From Aquilaria yunnanensis (lineage: Eukaryota > Streptophyta > Magnoliopsida > Malvales > Thymelaeaceae), in the NCBI GenBank assembly GCA_039654915.1, contig JBDJPA010000011.1, positions 3,782,001 to 3,846,000 on the forward strand: a stretch of DNA of 64,000 nucleotides, in the 5' to 3' direction. The notes beneath the pieces were generated by a model that had not been told where the DNA came from, did no database searches, and was given only the letters and a program-made list of their open reading frames with translations. Positions 11,701 to 24,690 of the stretch are shown one piece after another (within the stretch, counting starts at the first letter, position 1; each line of letters begins with the position of its first letter). Made by a program: the position numbers and the translations under genes.

Positions 11701-14351
11701 TTGTCAACCAGACCAAGAGGAAAGACAGAGACTGAATCTGCTGTTTTATTTTCTTCACCTTCGCCATCATGGGTAATTGCACTGATTGTTGAGAGGATTG
11801 TTTTGCTAGGAAAGTCCTTGTTCACTTCTTGTCCTGTTGAATCGACAACTTTTCATGCGATAAAGCGTCTTCTCAATCATCTTTTTGTTCTGGTCCGAAA
11901 ACATCCGGGATCCACAGTCTTGGTTCTGGAAAAGTTTGGGTTGTTTATTGAATATCTCACGAAATTGGATGAAGATTTTGCATATGATGAGCAAGCAGAC
12001 AAGCATAAATCCATTCGTTCCAAGATTTATGCTTATATCAAGAAATTTTTTGTGGCTTTTTTTCAGTATATATATGAAGCTCGTCCAGTCACAAGAGAAG
12101 TACACGAAAAGCTGGAGCTACTGAATGAGCAAATACAGCATTTTGATCCATTTGATCACTCTAGTCTTGCAATGTGTTCCATACTAATGTATTCTAGAAT
12201 CCTTTATGGGTGCACAATGAACAGGAATAAAAGCCTGTGCAATCTTGATAGCAGTTCGGATGTTGCTCTTCCCATCTTGGTTGAGTGTGAAATACTAACC
12301 CTGCCATATGCAGAAAAGATGTTGAGGAAGATGGATAAGTGGTCTGTCTATAGAGCTGGAATATATGCTGCCACTCATGGAGAATGGCTTGTTGCAGCTT
12401 TCATGTTTGGACAGCTATCAACCAAAGTTCAATCTGATTCATGTTCCTGCTGGCTAAAATTGTTGGTCCTGTTTTCTGATTCTGAAAAGAATATCCAGAT
12501 TCTTTTCTTGCCAAAAGAACAATCTAATTTAGTGAATTGGTCGGCCCTGAAGCATTTGCTTGTCAATCCTCAGAAGGAAGTTGACCCAGCTGCTGATGTT
12601 GCTGCAAACATCCAGAAGCGTGATTGGAGTGAGGTGCTACTTGGGGCCCAGTGCAATTTATGTTCCTTGGGAAAAAGCTTAGATGCAATTAACATGTTTG
12701 GAATAGCATTATGTTTCCAGAGATGGTTTCTGGCTCTAAGAGCAAAGGTCCTAGGGGCTGCTGGAGAGATATTTGAAGTCTTGGAGAGATTCAAACAGGA
12801 GCATTCTTGTGAAAATCCACAAGTTGACATATGTTTATCAACTCACTGTGATCTTGTGCAGAAGGTTATTCAGTTATCATTGCAAGTCAATAGATTGGCT
12901 CAGGAATTTGATCTGTTAAATGGATCCTTTCATGGCATGGACTGTCAAAGCTCAAAAACCATTGCAGCACTTGCACTAAATTGTTCAGTATTGGCATTTG
13001 CTGCTGGATTCCCTCTTTTCATCCAAAGCATTCTGGACCATGAAACTTCACTATGTTATATTGAGAGGTCACAGCAGAAAAGCTTATCTGTCGTGCTGCT
13101 GATGGATTTGGTTAGGCGATTATCACTTACCGACAGTGAAACTAGTGCGAATCTCTGTTTCCTTTCTGACAGCATTGGATGGCGCCAGCCATGTCTCCAT
13201 CTGCAGTCAAGAAATCAGAGGGTGCATGGCCAGTGCGAAATAAAGGATATACTTTGCATAGCTAGGTGCACTGTTTCTGGCATTCTTAACTTGCATAATG
13301 AGACAAACCAAATGCATACGGGAAACGTGTCCCAGAGTTTCAATAAGGGCTTCGAGCTTCTGTTTGACACACTAATGAAATGGATCAAAATCCCAATTCG
13401 AGTTCCCAAGTACTTTTTCATCATGAGGTATGCCTTCTGTTTCTTTCTCTCTGTCATACTTTTCTGTGAACTGGCAGGAAAACCTTGTGTTGATGAAATA
13501 AGTGTTAAAGTCTGCAAGGTCTAGTGCTCTTTTTATGGTGCTCAATATTCTGTTGTTCGTCTGCAGATGCAGGATATAGAAAAGAAATTGCCATTCTAAT
13601 TTCTGAGCAATTCATTGCAGTTATAATCTTGAACAGGAGTAATGGCTTCATTTTGACTATGCTTTGTATGTTGCCTTGTGGAGGGACACTTTCTTTGTTC
13701 CTTTTTCCTTTTTTTCTTCTTTTCCTATAGTTTAATGGTAATGCGCATCCCTTTTCCATCTTCTGAAGCACTGTCATACCTTAACCAAGGTTTTATATCA
13801 GGCCTTGCTTTGGGTCAGAGCTCTACGCCTCCAGTGCCAGCAGTAGAGACCCAGATAGAGTTACCATGTTGCCAGGCTCACATCTCTGCCTTAATCTTTG
13901 TCTTCAGTTAAAAAATGTGCCTCCAGGGTTTCTGTTCCAGCATACCAAACTGTACTGCCTCATTCATAGCAGACTGTCCTATCAGCAGAAAGGGCAGCGG
14001 GGAGGAAATGATGAAAGTGGTAGGGAATCTCAACCTTGGGAATGTGATGAGATGGTAGAAATGAATGATAAGTTGTTCCACCATGTGACACAGCAAACGA
14101 AGGAGACAAGCATTGAGCGCAGTAGGCATTATGAGCACCATGTCCGCGAGGCGAGTGCCTTCGTGTGTTTTGACCTAAATGCTAGAGGGCAAGGGTACAC
14201 AAATTGTTTGCTTGATGTCTCAAAGTTTCCTCCTGGTTCTTACAGAATTAAATGGTATAGTTCTTTCGTTGACAAGTTAGGCGCGTATTGGAATATTCTG
14301 TCTCTGAATTCTGGACCTACATTTGTTGTAGAACCATCAACTACTGCCTGA
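8749..14351 (+). CDS. INTS7: Integrator complex subunit 7 (EMB1895-type), complete
   Basis: Plant homologue of INTS7, an alpha-helical ARM/HEAT-repeat subunit of Integrator. That nuclear complex binds RNA polymerase II and cleaves snRNA and other nascent transcripts. The Arabidopsis counterpart is known as EMB1895. Seven exons are proposed: 8749-8824, 9000-9448, 9883-10068, 10762-10869, 11283-11486, 11566-13427 and 13802-14351. All are GT-AG with matching phases, giving 1144 aa, close to the Arabidopsis length. The start reads MERISAACAMEWSIELEK; an in-frame ATG at 8722 is a less likely start. Family signatures include GLLPREDRLFANTILLRLAD, KVFFSYARHC and RALCLFLLGCWADFA in the N-terminal half, and FPPGSYRIKWYSS near the C terminus. 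The fourth-intron acceptor choices and exon 7 (RPCFGSELY) rest on family resemblance. No internal stop is seen. Confidence 0.92.
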
Positions 14352-14713
14352 TGTTTTGAATTGTTTATAATCAAACATAGCGGTTACATAGGATTATATT
14401 TATCCATATCCTTCATAATGCCTGATCTTGCCAAAATTTGTGTTTTCCAAATTAATGTTGTTTACATGATTTCATTTAATTGAGGAAAATTTGATCAGAA
14501 GAATAGAAATATTCCCCACAATAACGTCCCAAGAACCAGAAAACCAAAGCCATATGCGTATGATTCAGTATACTCTTGAAGTGAAATGAATCAATGGTCA
14601 ATACTGATTCTCTATCTGGGCCATGTTAATTGTGAATAGAACACGATAACAGAGCAAAGGTATATGCTATTTAGCTTTTCAAAAAAAGTTTAAAACATAG
14701 TAAAGCTATAAGC

Positions 14714-15036
14714 TCATAGCCATGAAGTTGGATCAGTGGCTCTTTTGTTTCTAGGCTCTCCACCAATAGCACTCCTCATCAGAAAGAAATCAGCTGAAGC
14801 CGCCCAGCACCTCCGAGGTAAATAGCTTGAGCACTGATCTTGAAGCCGTCTTTTTATTTTGATGACTCTCTTTTGAGGATTATAAGAGCACCCAGGAGGC
14901 TCGATCAACTTCCACACCTGGAATAGCTGAAGATTTTGACACCTGCAACCGTGAAATCACTGTCAGGAAACGATCACATGGCATACCTAACGCCCGTGGA
15001 AACTACTAACCTGCCTTGACTTGCCACTACATTCAC
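14714..15036 (-). CDS. Two exon-like segments of an unrecognised gene, partial
   Basis: On the minus strand a 26-nt segment (15036-15011), flanked by a pyrimidine-rich AG and by GT, joins in phase to 14942-14714. The joint frame reads VNVVASQGRCQNLQLFQ, continues for about 76 codons through WKLIEPPGCSYN, and stops at 14714-14716. It converges on INTS7, which ends 363 bp away. I do not recognise the product, and nothing coding can be found upstream, where the DNA turns repeat-rich. It may be the truncated 3' end of a gene or a chance reading. Confidence 0.3.
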
Positions 15037-15059
15037 CTGAAAAAGAGCAACAAGACAGT

Positions 15060-16730
15060 GTTTTCAGATAACAATCGCTAGTCAGTATTCCGAGAGAACT
15101 AAATTACCAACATTTAATTAATTAATACCTTCATTTGCCCAAATGTCAAAACATTTCAGAATCAGGGGAAAAGCCCTTCTAAATGAAATAAAAAAGAAAC
15201 ACACAAAATTAGTCCCAACAAAAAAAAATTAGCCCACTAAAATAAATCATTATGAATTAAGCTAACTTAAATTAAAACGAATAAAACGATTAGAGTATAA
15301 GACTTCCACACAAAAAAAAAAAAAAAAATCTCAAAAGACCTACAACCTTGGGAACAACTCTAGAATTATCTCTAGAAACACCTTTCTGAGTTTTCTTAGA
15401 CGACTAAAAGCTAGTTAGATAGTTTAGTGGAAAAAATACAACTTTCAATCGCTAGTCAACTGCATATGACGACCAAAAGCTAAGTCACTAATTTAGTGGG
15501 AAAAAAAATCCTAGTTGCTAGGTAAGAGTAATTGAAGAGCGATTGAATGTAGTGATTGAAATACTTAGTCACTCCTGTTGAATAGAACCTAAAGAACGAG
15601 TTGCTGAAATGTCAGTTAGTGACTGCAACTGCAGTCAATCACTCCCTATTATTTTTTCAATTCTAACTATTAAAATTCAAATAAATTTAAATTATTTTAA
15701 ATATTTTAAATAATTTGATAATTCAATGAAATGAAAATATAAATTAAAATATAAGATAAACAATATTGATGTTATAGCTAACAAATTTAATCTTTGATAT
15801 ATTATTCTATGTCTTTAATCAAAACTAAGGAGGGAGAAGAAGATCAGAGCCCACAAAAGAATAACAAAAGAACCCTAAAAGTGGATGAAAGATGCATCAA
15901 ATTATGAATCAATATTGTTTCTTTTCATTTTTAATCCCTTTGACTGATCTAGCAAGAAAGAGCTAGAAGGGTTGCAACAGTGGGGGGAAAATTCTCCACG
16001 AGAAGCGTAGAAGAATAAAATCCAGGAAAAGGAAAACAACAAGCAATCAAAAGATGAATTTGTTAAAAAAAATCAATCAAGAAAGCTAGCTAGGCAAGAG
16101 AGAAGAAGAATAAGAAGAAGAAGAAAGAGAAAGAACGAGAGAACAAGGAAGAAAAAGAGGGAGGATGTGGTATTTTAATGTAGGGCGATTGAAAAGTGAC
16201 TAAATTCTATTTAGTGACTGGGAAGCGACTGAGGCTGAAAATTTTATTGGTAGGAGTGACTGAAAGGCGATTGCTGACTTGGTAACTAAGAGCTTCAATC
16301 ACACCAAAAGGGCCACTGAGGCGACCTTGTGACTGACTTTTAGTTACCCCTCATTTTTTGGAATTTTTCTAAAAGTGAAAAATTTTAAAAATTTAAGTTG
16401 TAAAACAAATTAAAAAAAACCCTATACTTTCCCATGAAAATGCCATTAAATACTAGTTTTTATGACCTTTAATTCCTGAAAAGGTAGGTATTTCTTTTTC
16501 TTTATATTATAAAGTATCTCTAATTGGACTTGTATAATCAATCGCCAATTGAACCTATATAAAGTATCTCCTATCAAACCTATCCTATATACTTGTAAAG
16601 AATGTTTCTATGTGCCAAAAAAATTTAAACTTCTCATGCATTATCTACAAGACTAATTAGCTCAATAGGTGTTGAGACTTGCAAAGTTGAGGTTTTAACA
16701 CCCCTATGACCTTCTAATATAAAAATAATA
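15060..16730. other. Repeat-derived DNA with many GTGACT/CGATTG motifs
   Basis: No gene. Between about 15380 and 16350 short motifs such as CTAGTCA, AGTGACT, GCGATTG and TTAGTGG recur many times in both orientations, separated by A/T-rich DNA and a purine-rich stretch (16080-16170). Dense subterminal motifs of this kind are typical of non-autonomous hAT or CACTA elements. I could not define terminal repeats. Confidence 0.4.
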
Positions 16731-17293
16731 CTCTTTTCATCCTGGGTTTTTGCTCCATTTTCCATGGATAATTGATCAACTATGATCAACAGTGATTGGA
16801 TCTTTCCCCTCTCTTGATTAACAGTGATGATTTGTTTTTGGGAGATTAGAGGGGCTCTAATTTGGGTTGAGGTGGAGGGAGTTAGCATGGAAAAGAGATC
16901 GGAAGAGGCTGAATCAATTTGAGATGAAGGGCTACGGGCAATTGGATGATGAGTTCCAAATTGGGGTGAGGAGATTGGAGTGTTAAGAAAGACGAGGTGA
17001 GTTCAAGGCGAAGGGACGAGGCTAGGGAAGGAGGTGATGGAGGCGATGGAAGGAGCTATGGATTGAGGAGATGGAAGGATAAAGGAGTTGACAACAAGGC
17101 CAGCAAGGAGTTGAGGAGCGGGTGGACAGAGGTGGCGGATGTGGTTACTTATGGCTGCCAAATGAGGTGGTTGAATAATGGCAGATTGGGACGGAAAATG
17201 GAGGATTAGAGGTAAAATTGTCTAAAAATACATACATTATCATTTCTTAACTCTATGCCAAACATAAATAGAGCAAAACCCCAGGACGGGGAG
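16731..17293. mobile_element. Stowaway-like MITE, about 560 bp
   Basis: The ends form an imperfect inverted repeat: CATCCTGGGTTTTTGCTCC at the left, and on the right GAGCAAAACCCCAGGACGGG. The left flank is TA, but the right flank is AT, so the expected TA duplication is not clean. The interior (16880-17210) is G/A-rich, similar to 7540-7720, and contains an open frame from 16997 that has no recognisable domain. Confidence 0.5.
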
Positions 17294-19636
17294 ATTATTA
17301 GATAGCAATAGCTATAAATCCCAAGTTGGAATTGGTACGATGCATTGAATTAGGATCCGTTCAGGTAGTACAGAAATTCATTTGTCATTCAAAACCATGT
17401 CATTCTCTTAGAGTCCTTAATATGTCAAATTGTGTCATAATTGTCATCCTTTTGTCACTTTTATAGTTAAATTTGATGTAATCTCTATGGAAATGCCAAC
17501 TTTAGTCCCTACAATTTATTCCTCACACTCAAAGCACCCTTAAGCCAATGGATTTAATACTTCAACCATAATCTGACCCTAATGTTCCTCATCGTCCTTA
17601 ACTGCCACCATCTAGTCACCAGAAAATTGATCATCCACCTGGCTCTTAGTCACCCAAGCTTGGACCGCTCTCCAAGTCTTTATTCCCACCCTAAAGGCAT
17701 TAGTCTCCCCCGATGGACCAGCTTTGCTCATCCACATCTTGTTCTTGTTGTTCGTGAACTGAGAAAGTGTTTAGCTCTTGGGCATAGAATCTGAGCTCTC
17801 ATTGTTGGCTACTCATCACTATCCGATCACCACTACTATGTCCACCTAAAAGACGATGGGTTGAAGGCAATCCTTCAATTAATGGCTTATTTCGAACGAC
17901 CCATCACTCAAGTCTAATCACCTCACTGCTTGTCACTGTGTCTTGCCATTTTTACCTTCGGTCCACTGCTATGTAATTATTTTTTTTACCGTAATAATAA
18001 TAATAATGTTGATTATAGAATTTCCACACATTTTTTTTTATCTCTTTCACACACACACACACACACACATATTGTTGGGTTTGTTGGCTTAAATCCAAGA
18101 AGGTTAAGAATATTATTTTTGTTTAGGATTTGATTTTAGTTTTCCTATTTGTTTCGTATTTATGTGCAACCATTAAAAAGACATGTTGTCGTAGAGTTTT
18201 GAGTATTGGACAAGATGTTATGATTTTTAAAAGGGAGAGATGTCTGAAAGAAGGGAAATGTATGATGAGAAGCCTTTTGTGATTCTCATATTTTATAATT
18301 GTGCAAAGGCAAGATATTAGAATTGTTAGTAGTGTGTAGAGGATCCATAGGCCAATATAAACACTAGGGCATACTTCTACCATAATCTTTATGTTTTGGT
18401 CAAGTGGATTTCTCTCACCTTTATGCATACTTGTTTGACCTTATTTGTTGTTCTGCTACACATAATGATTGATTGAGGATTTTTTTCCAACAAATGGAAT
18501 TAGAGTTAATGATTTGGTCCTAGCACGATGGAGCATATAGTAAAATGCATACTACGGTGGAGCATTTGGATTGGTGAGGGCATGAAGCTATTGATGATTT
18601 GAAAATTGTTCGTTGGATGGTAAAACCTAGGAAATCATCCTAGGTGGATTGGTTTGTTCGTTTATGTTGTAATGAGGTGTTGTGTGATAATGGTGTGGTG
18701 GAGCCCATAGGAATCATCCTAAAAATGTTTGATAGTGGTTGCGCCATGACACCAATGATTCAATGTTTGATGTAATATGGTAGTAGAGTGGTATAGACGG
18801 CTCCGTACAACTTTGAAGGTTGAAGATTTTGTTATAAATAAAAGATCATTTTTTTATTTCAACAAATGTTATGAACACTAAGATGTTCACTAAAAAATTA
18901 AAAAAGGTCCAACTAATAAATTATATTACCTTTATCCCGCATTCTTTATAACATTTACTATTTTTTGTCCTAAATTTTTATAACTTTCTCATATTCAGTA
19001 AATTACTTTATCATATTTTCCTTCAAACTATGTTATTTTAATATTCACCTTTTCCATCTTTACATGTAAATAGCTAAGGGAAAAAGTAAAAACAATACTT
19101 TTTTCTTTTTTATTTTTAATCTCTGTGTCAAACTCAAATATTTCAAATAACATAAGAAGATTGAAGTACTCTTTATCAATATATATTTTCTAAAAAAGGG
19201 GGGTTGCTAAGCTGAGGTCTAGAATTCTAAACATTTTAGAGGCAAAAAAATTTAGCATTGGATCCCATGATCGTCTTAAATCTAAACTTGTAATGAAAAA
19301 CTCAATGGTTTTATTCAATTAAAAAAAATTTCTAATTGAATTTTTTTTCTAAACTTTAAGTCGCTAGAAAAATTTATCCAAATATGTGATAAATTGATTA
19401 AATAGTAAAAGGTTTAGCATATATTTCACATATTTTTTATTTTAAACTTCTAATCAAATTATATGGAACAAAGTTTTAAAACAGATTTCATGTAGCATTA
19501 CTCTGTCTAATTAGCTACCAAACTAAAGTTGACGTGTTTGCAATCCAAACAACAATGCACTTACTTGGGACGGACAAGTAAAATTTGAACTCAGCAATTA
19601 AGAACAAGTGAAACATGCTATCGATCTCTAACCAGG
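17294..19636. other. AT-rich intergenic DNA with a (CA)n run
   Basis: No gene can be supported. A CA dinucleotide run lies at about 18049-18069. ORFs here are short and without domains. From 18880 to 19620 the sequence is strongly A/T-rich. Confidence 0.55.
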
Positions 19637-20660
19637 TTGCTAGATAGGGTTTACTCTATAATAAGACGAATCAAACACTATCTTCTCAAAACCAAACCGC
19701 CCAAGGCTTTTCTCATCACCCAAACAATGCATGAGCCTCATCACCAACTTCCAAAGGACATAATCATTTATGGTATTCTGACGAGATTTCCCACGAAATC
19801 TCTATGTGATTCAGATGCGTCTCAAAGTCTTGGAATACTGTATTATGCGACTAACAACGAAAAGTTGCAATCTTTTCACCGCAATAATTTCAAAGCAAAA
19901 TACTATTCAGATGTTCATGCCAGCCAGCTATATGCTGCACAGCAATTTCAACGGATTGCAGTGTTTTGATGCAGATGAGAATATTAAATGTAATGAGTGC
20001 CCCGTCATTCTGTTCAATCCTTTGATGCAAGAAACCCTAGAGTTGCCTTCCTCTACAAGTCATTCTCACCCATTTCGCATTTCAGACTTGGTATGCATTA
20101 GGGTATGAAGCTAAGAATAACAATATGCTTAAGGTAGTTCATTTCATGCATGAGCTTGATGATTACAAACCCGAATTGTATTGTTTGGGTCAAAAATCTT
20201 GGAAGCGGATCGAACTACCTGCTCCCCTTCAAGGAAGGCCACTTGGTAGGCCCTCGCCTCTCAATGGAGTTTGTTGTGTTTTGTTTCAGACATATAGGAA
20301 ATATACTTGATATCATTGTGGCTTTTGACGTTGAGGAGCAGTTCAGAAGGGATCGATTCTCCCCCATGCAAAGATCTGTTTTACACGGTGGTCAAATTTA
20401 GAGGCTTCCCTGCAGTTCCTGAGCATGCTAAAGATGGTTTCCGCAGGTTGTGGGTGCTGATCAACGAGGGAGGATGGACTATTAGGTGGGAAATTGCACC
20501 AGCTGATGTACAAGCAGCAGGAGGCATTTCCGTGTTGTTGGAGCTTGAGAGAGTAATAAGTTTTTGCTTTCGTCCTCTATTTTTGGAGCTTATGTTTATT
20601 ATGATATTATCAAGACCACGGGACCTGAATTGGCGCGGAATCAGGATTGCCAATTCATAG
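19637..20660 (+). pseudogene. F-box protein pseudogene
   Basis: Remnant of an F-box/associated-interaction-domain gene, a substrate receptor of SCF ubiquitin ligases. The F-box start is visible as LPKDIIIYGILTRFPTKSL from about 19749. The reading then moves to other frames: one covers NECPVILFNPLMQETLELP (about 19998), another ELYCLGQKSWKRIELPAPL (about 20173), another the C-terminal part ending near 20650. The second half of the F-box (the usual CVCKSW part) is missing. At least three frameshifts make it non-functional. Confidence 0.72.
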
Positions 20661-21099
20661 TTTATGCCCATCAGCTCAGCCTAGTTTGACTCTGTCAGTA
20701 CATGAAATTGTGATCATTTTAAATAATAAGAAGACTTAATGTATCAAGCTATGAACAGATCTTACGATTCTGCTTAAATTCATTATAACAATAAAGTCCA
20801 TAGTGAATCAATACCAAATAAATAAATACCAAAGTAACACACCACTTTTAATGAGTTAGCGTAAAATTTTAATGTATATACAACTGTCATTATCACGAAC
20901 TCAACGTAACGACGGAAAGCATTTCTCAGGTGATGCAATCGCCAATCCCAGTGTACATGGATTGGAAGCAAGCTGTATCATGTTCGCTTTCAAGACAAAG
21001 TTTCTTCCATTTTTATAAATATACCCTTACTCATGTGTAAGTCACAAACGGAATGAAATAATCACCTCCAAACTCCCAACCGCTCCTTCAATCACTTGT
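20661..21099. other. 3' flank of the YrdC gene
   Basis: A/T-rich DNA between the F-box pseudogene and the YrdC stop codon. It probably holds the 3' untranslated region of the minus-strand gene. No other feature is seen. Confidence 0.5.
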
Positions 21100-23251
21100 T
21101 CATTCTTGGACCAGAGAATACTTTTCAAGTGTTGCAACAGTCTCTCCCCTCGCACTGAAAACAATGAGCACAAGTTACTGATGTATCAAACTTTCTAACA
21201 TCCCCAACTCATTTTTCATTACTAAGCACATATTGATTGCCCATTTCCCTAGAAAACAGTAATCTGGATGACAACCGGATACTTACCTTCCTGGCCTGAC
21301 AATTTTGTACCTCCCCAGCTTAGTTAGGTCAACAATTGTTGATCCTGCACGGCCAGCCGGAAGCACACCACCATCATAAACATATGCACAGTGCTGCCAA
21401 AGGTTGTCAAAGTCCTTGATGCATATACTGCTGGCTCGTCCACTTAAGTTTGCACTCGTTAGGGCAAGTGCACTTCTGGCCTCACGGGAAATAGTCCTAA
21501 TGAAGTCACAATCAGGAACCCGCACCCCTACACTAGCCAATCCAGGATTCAGTGACTTCTCAAGGATGCTTGATTCACCTGAGAATCATAAATAAATGAA
21601 CAAATAAATCAACCAAACCTTAATATTGGCCTAGTGGGTTGGCTAAATGAACCTTGTCTCCATTGTACTCATTAAGAGGTTCGTTCACCACAAAAAATAA
21701 AAGGGTAAGAAACATTTCGCAGAACTAAAGCAAATTAAAGGTGCAAGTTTAGATCCAGAACTGGAACAAATGGGTATTAACTATTAATCCCTCATCCATT
21801 TAAACTTTTTCCTTTTTTTTTTTTTTTTAATTTATACGAATTAATGACAACAGGCAGGCAGTTAAGAACCTCGCTGAAGGATGACAGTAACAGGTCCTGG
21901 TAAGAGACAGTCAAGTACTCCGTGAGGCAAATGATCTGTGACAGCAAAGCGTTTGATGTCTGACACATCCCCAACACAGATTGCTAGCGGACTTGTGTGA
22001 TTGCGCCCTTTGATCTCATAAATTCTGTTAACTGCTTCAGCAGAGCTATCGAAAGGGTACAATTAAATGATAAAAAATATTTAAGATAAACTGCTACGGA
22101 AACCTCGTATGATTTCAGGGTGACTAATTGTGAAACTATCAGTACCGATTTCTTTAAACCTATCAAGTAACAGAACTTGCCCCTTCGTGAACAGTCTAAC
22201 CATACTTCTCTGTTATTTCTAGTTTATCAAATGTGTAGAAACATGTCTTCTTCCATTGAAAACTAAATCTTCATGCTTTGCTAGGAATGAACCGTTAATT
22301 ATGTAATGACACCAGGCTACATTTCCATGGATGTTCTTAACAGGTAAAAGAGAACAACCCATGAATCAAATTCATTTTTATAAGGCCCTTATATGCTTGA
22401 CATATGAGGACAATGTTATGCGTCCCCTCTGTTATTTTTTACACAGCCAGTTCATCACGCTAGTTTAACAAGAAGACATTCGAGTGACAAATGAGAGCAA
22501 CAGGAAGCAATTAGTAAGAAGCAGAACTACAAGCATGAAACATCAAGCAAGTCCAGCCAAGCTTAACACAAAACAGAACAATACACATCCAATGACATCC
22601 AAAGACATGTATCCATAAAGAAAAAGAAAAGAAAATCATACCAAGCATTTGAGCAAAACAAACCAAGTTCACAAGAAAAACATACCAAGCATCACAAGCA
22701 AAGCCATAAAGTGTATCGGTTGGAACAGCAATAACTTTCCCAGCTTTGAGAGCTTCAGTAGCCTCATCAGTGTAGGCTTCTGTTGCAGGATGCACAATTC
22801 CCGAATTGCTCTCAATACCAAATTGCAAATTCTCCAGACTCCAAGCCATTTTTACTTGAAAACCCCTCACCAATATCCTCTTCTGACAGGGATAAGTGAC
22901 AGACCCCAATTTGGACACAACTGAAACACATAGTATACAGCTTAATCACAAGTTCTAAAAGTTGAACTGACAACCCAAAACCCCAAGACAGAGAGAGTTG
23001 CAATCACAAAATTTCACTTCTAAAGCAAAACTAGCAAATGGCAGGAATTTTTTAAGACCCTCATGTTCCCTATGGAAGGAGAAGCAGATATGCATATACA
23101 ACAGAGGAGAAATTTTACTTCAGTCTACCTCAAAAAAAAAGAAAAAAAAGAAAAAAAAGAAACGAATGGCAATGATAAAGAAAGTACCTCTGAGGGGGGC
23201 ACAAGGGCTCAGAAGAGGAAATTGGGCAGCAATTCTTCTAGAGACACTCAT
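21100..23251 (-). CDS. YRDC: YrdC/Sua5 threonylcarbamoyl-AMP synthase, complete
   Basis: Makes threonylcarbamoyl-AMP from threonine, bicarbonate and ATP. This is the first step of t6A modification at position 37 of ANN-decoding tRNAs; the OSGEP/Qri7 partner then transfers the group. Five exons: 23251-23188, 22920-22686, 22045-21870, 21578-21287 and 21154-21100. All are GT-AG with consistent phases, 273 aa. YrdC motifs in order: VPTDTLYGFACDA, NRIYEIKGR, SPLAICVGD, LLPGPVTVILQRG, VGVRVPDCDF, ALTSANLSG and GRAGSTIVDL. The N terminus before the domain (about 60 residues) is rich in Ser, Arg and hydrophobic residues and could be an organellar transit peptide (inference). The closest remembered relative is the Arabidopsis At5g60590 type. 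Exon 1 also contains the end of another possible ORF (see 23345-24335). Confidence 0.9.
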
Positions 23252-23344
23252 GCGCTTTACAATGATTTGTCTTGTTAGAGACAAAAGAGGTTTGTACTTA
23301 AAATCTTCAGAAGCTGCAGGAGCAAGTCTCTTTTCATTGTCCAG

Positions 23345-24335
23345 TCATTGCCATGAGAGAGACGTTCTATCTCTTTCTTCCCATGAATTCCCCAACTTCA
23401 GCTGCAAACAGACCAAGTTCTGCCCAAATCCTAGATTGTTGGAGGTCTGTAACTCGTTGACATGTGGGTAGGGGTGATCAATCCGTCTATTCCGTTTTAA
23501 CCAAAACCGAAAATTACATTACCAAAAAGAAAGAAACATTTGGACGAAAATCTCCAGAGAGCAAAAGCAAATAAACAAACAATGTACCGTTGATTTAGGT
23601 GTTGATGGTGATAACTCGATAGCTGCCCTGCTAGAAGAGCTAGATGGCAAAGCCTGCAATTCAAAAATCATTTGATCAATATGCAAGATAAAAGGTAAGC
23701 AAGCAAACTCATGCCTCAGCTGTCATTCAATAAGGGAAGAAAGTTTCAGATCAATACAAACTTTCAGAATTTGAGTGTCCTCAAGCAAGTGCAATGGCAT
23801 TGGCATGCGACAAAAATTTATAACTTGATGCCTCTTTGTTCTTTTACATGGATTTATAGCAATGGTTCAGGAATCGTGAGAACTATTCCCAATCAGGGAC
23901 TTGAAATTCACTTTGATTTGTCAAGTCTGTCCTGAATGAGGCCTCCACCTAGATTAGTCGAACCAGAGATGAGAAACAAAATTGCATCTCCTTGCTCAAC
24001 ATCATCCAAGTATGTAGCACATCATCATTATCAAATCGAAGCATGTCACTGTCATCTCAAATTCTACGAAAACGAAAACCCTATGCGTACCAACCGATTT
24101 GGAAGTCCTTCACTATTTCTGCTACCTAATCTAACTCTTAAAAGAAGGTTCAAGAAAAAAAGGAAAAGAACAAACCTCATTTCAATAGCCACACAGATTT
24201 CTGCTTTCAATGTTTTATATTCTTAAAGAAATAAAGGCAATCCCAACTGCAAGGAAAGGAGCCAAGAGCAAGAAATTAAATACCTGTGGCAAGGTTGAAG
24301 ATGATGGTTGCTGCACCGAAAAGCCAATGTTGTCA
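23345..24335 (-). CDS. Possible small Ser-rich ORF in exons upstream of YrdC
   Basis: Three minus-strand segments with good splice borders join in frame: 24335-24284, 23653-23588 and 23401-23345. They read DNIGFSVQQPSSSTLPQ, then ALPSSSSRAAIELSPSTPK, then LKLGNSWEERDRTSLSWQ and a stop. A first exon may lie at 24685-24360, where several frames are open; one starts MKDGDSVVSSSDPASSSS and has a possible in-phase donor. The last segment lies in the same presumed exon as the YrdC start, 93 nt upstream of its ATG. These could therefore be 5' untranslated exons of YrdC carrying an upstream ORF, or a separate gene. I do not recognise the product. Confidence 0.35.
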
Positions 24336-24690
24336 CTGAAATCAAAACACTTAACTATAAGCATAAAGGTTCGTGATAACTCGGATGAAACAGAGGCGAG
24401 TTAAAACACTTAGCTATAAATACGTTGTCTCGAACCAGAGACGAATCAACTCGAATCAGAGAGGAACAACAGGAATGGTGACGCCGTGACTGAGAATTGC
24501 AGTTTCGTTCTGAGAATCGAAGCAAGAAACCCGGCCGGAATCGAAACCTTGGCTTCTTTCTGCTGATCGAAATCGACAGTGAGAGCCTGAGAGTCGGAGA
24601 GTGAATCCGTGAACGAGCGACGGAGTAAGAATGACTTGAGGAGCTGGCTGGGTCAGACGATGAGACGACGCTGTCCCCATCTTTCACTTT

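Noticed and set aside
13428..13529. Read-through of the long INTS7 exon to a stop at about 13524
   Set aside because: The splice from 13427 to 13802 restores the family sequence (RPCFGSELY) and the conserved C terminus; read-through would truncate the protein.
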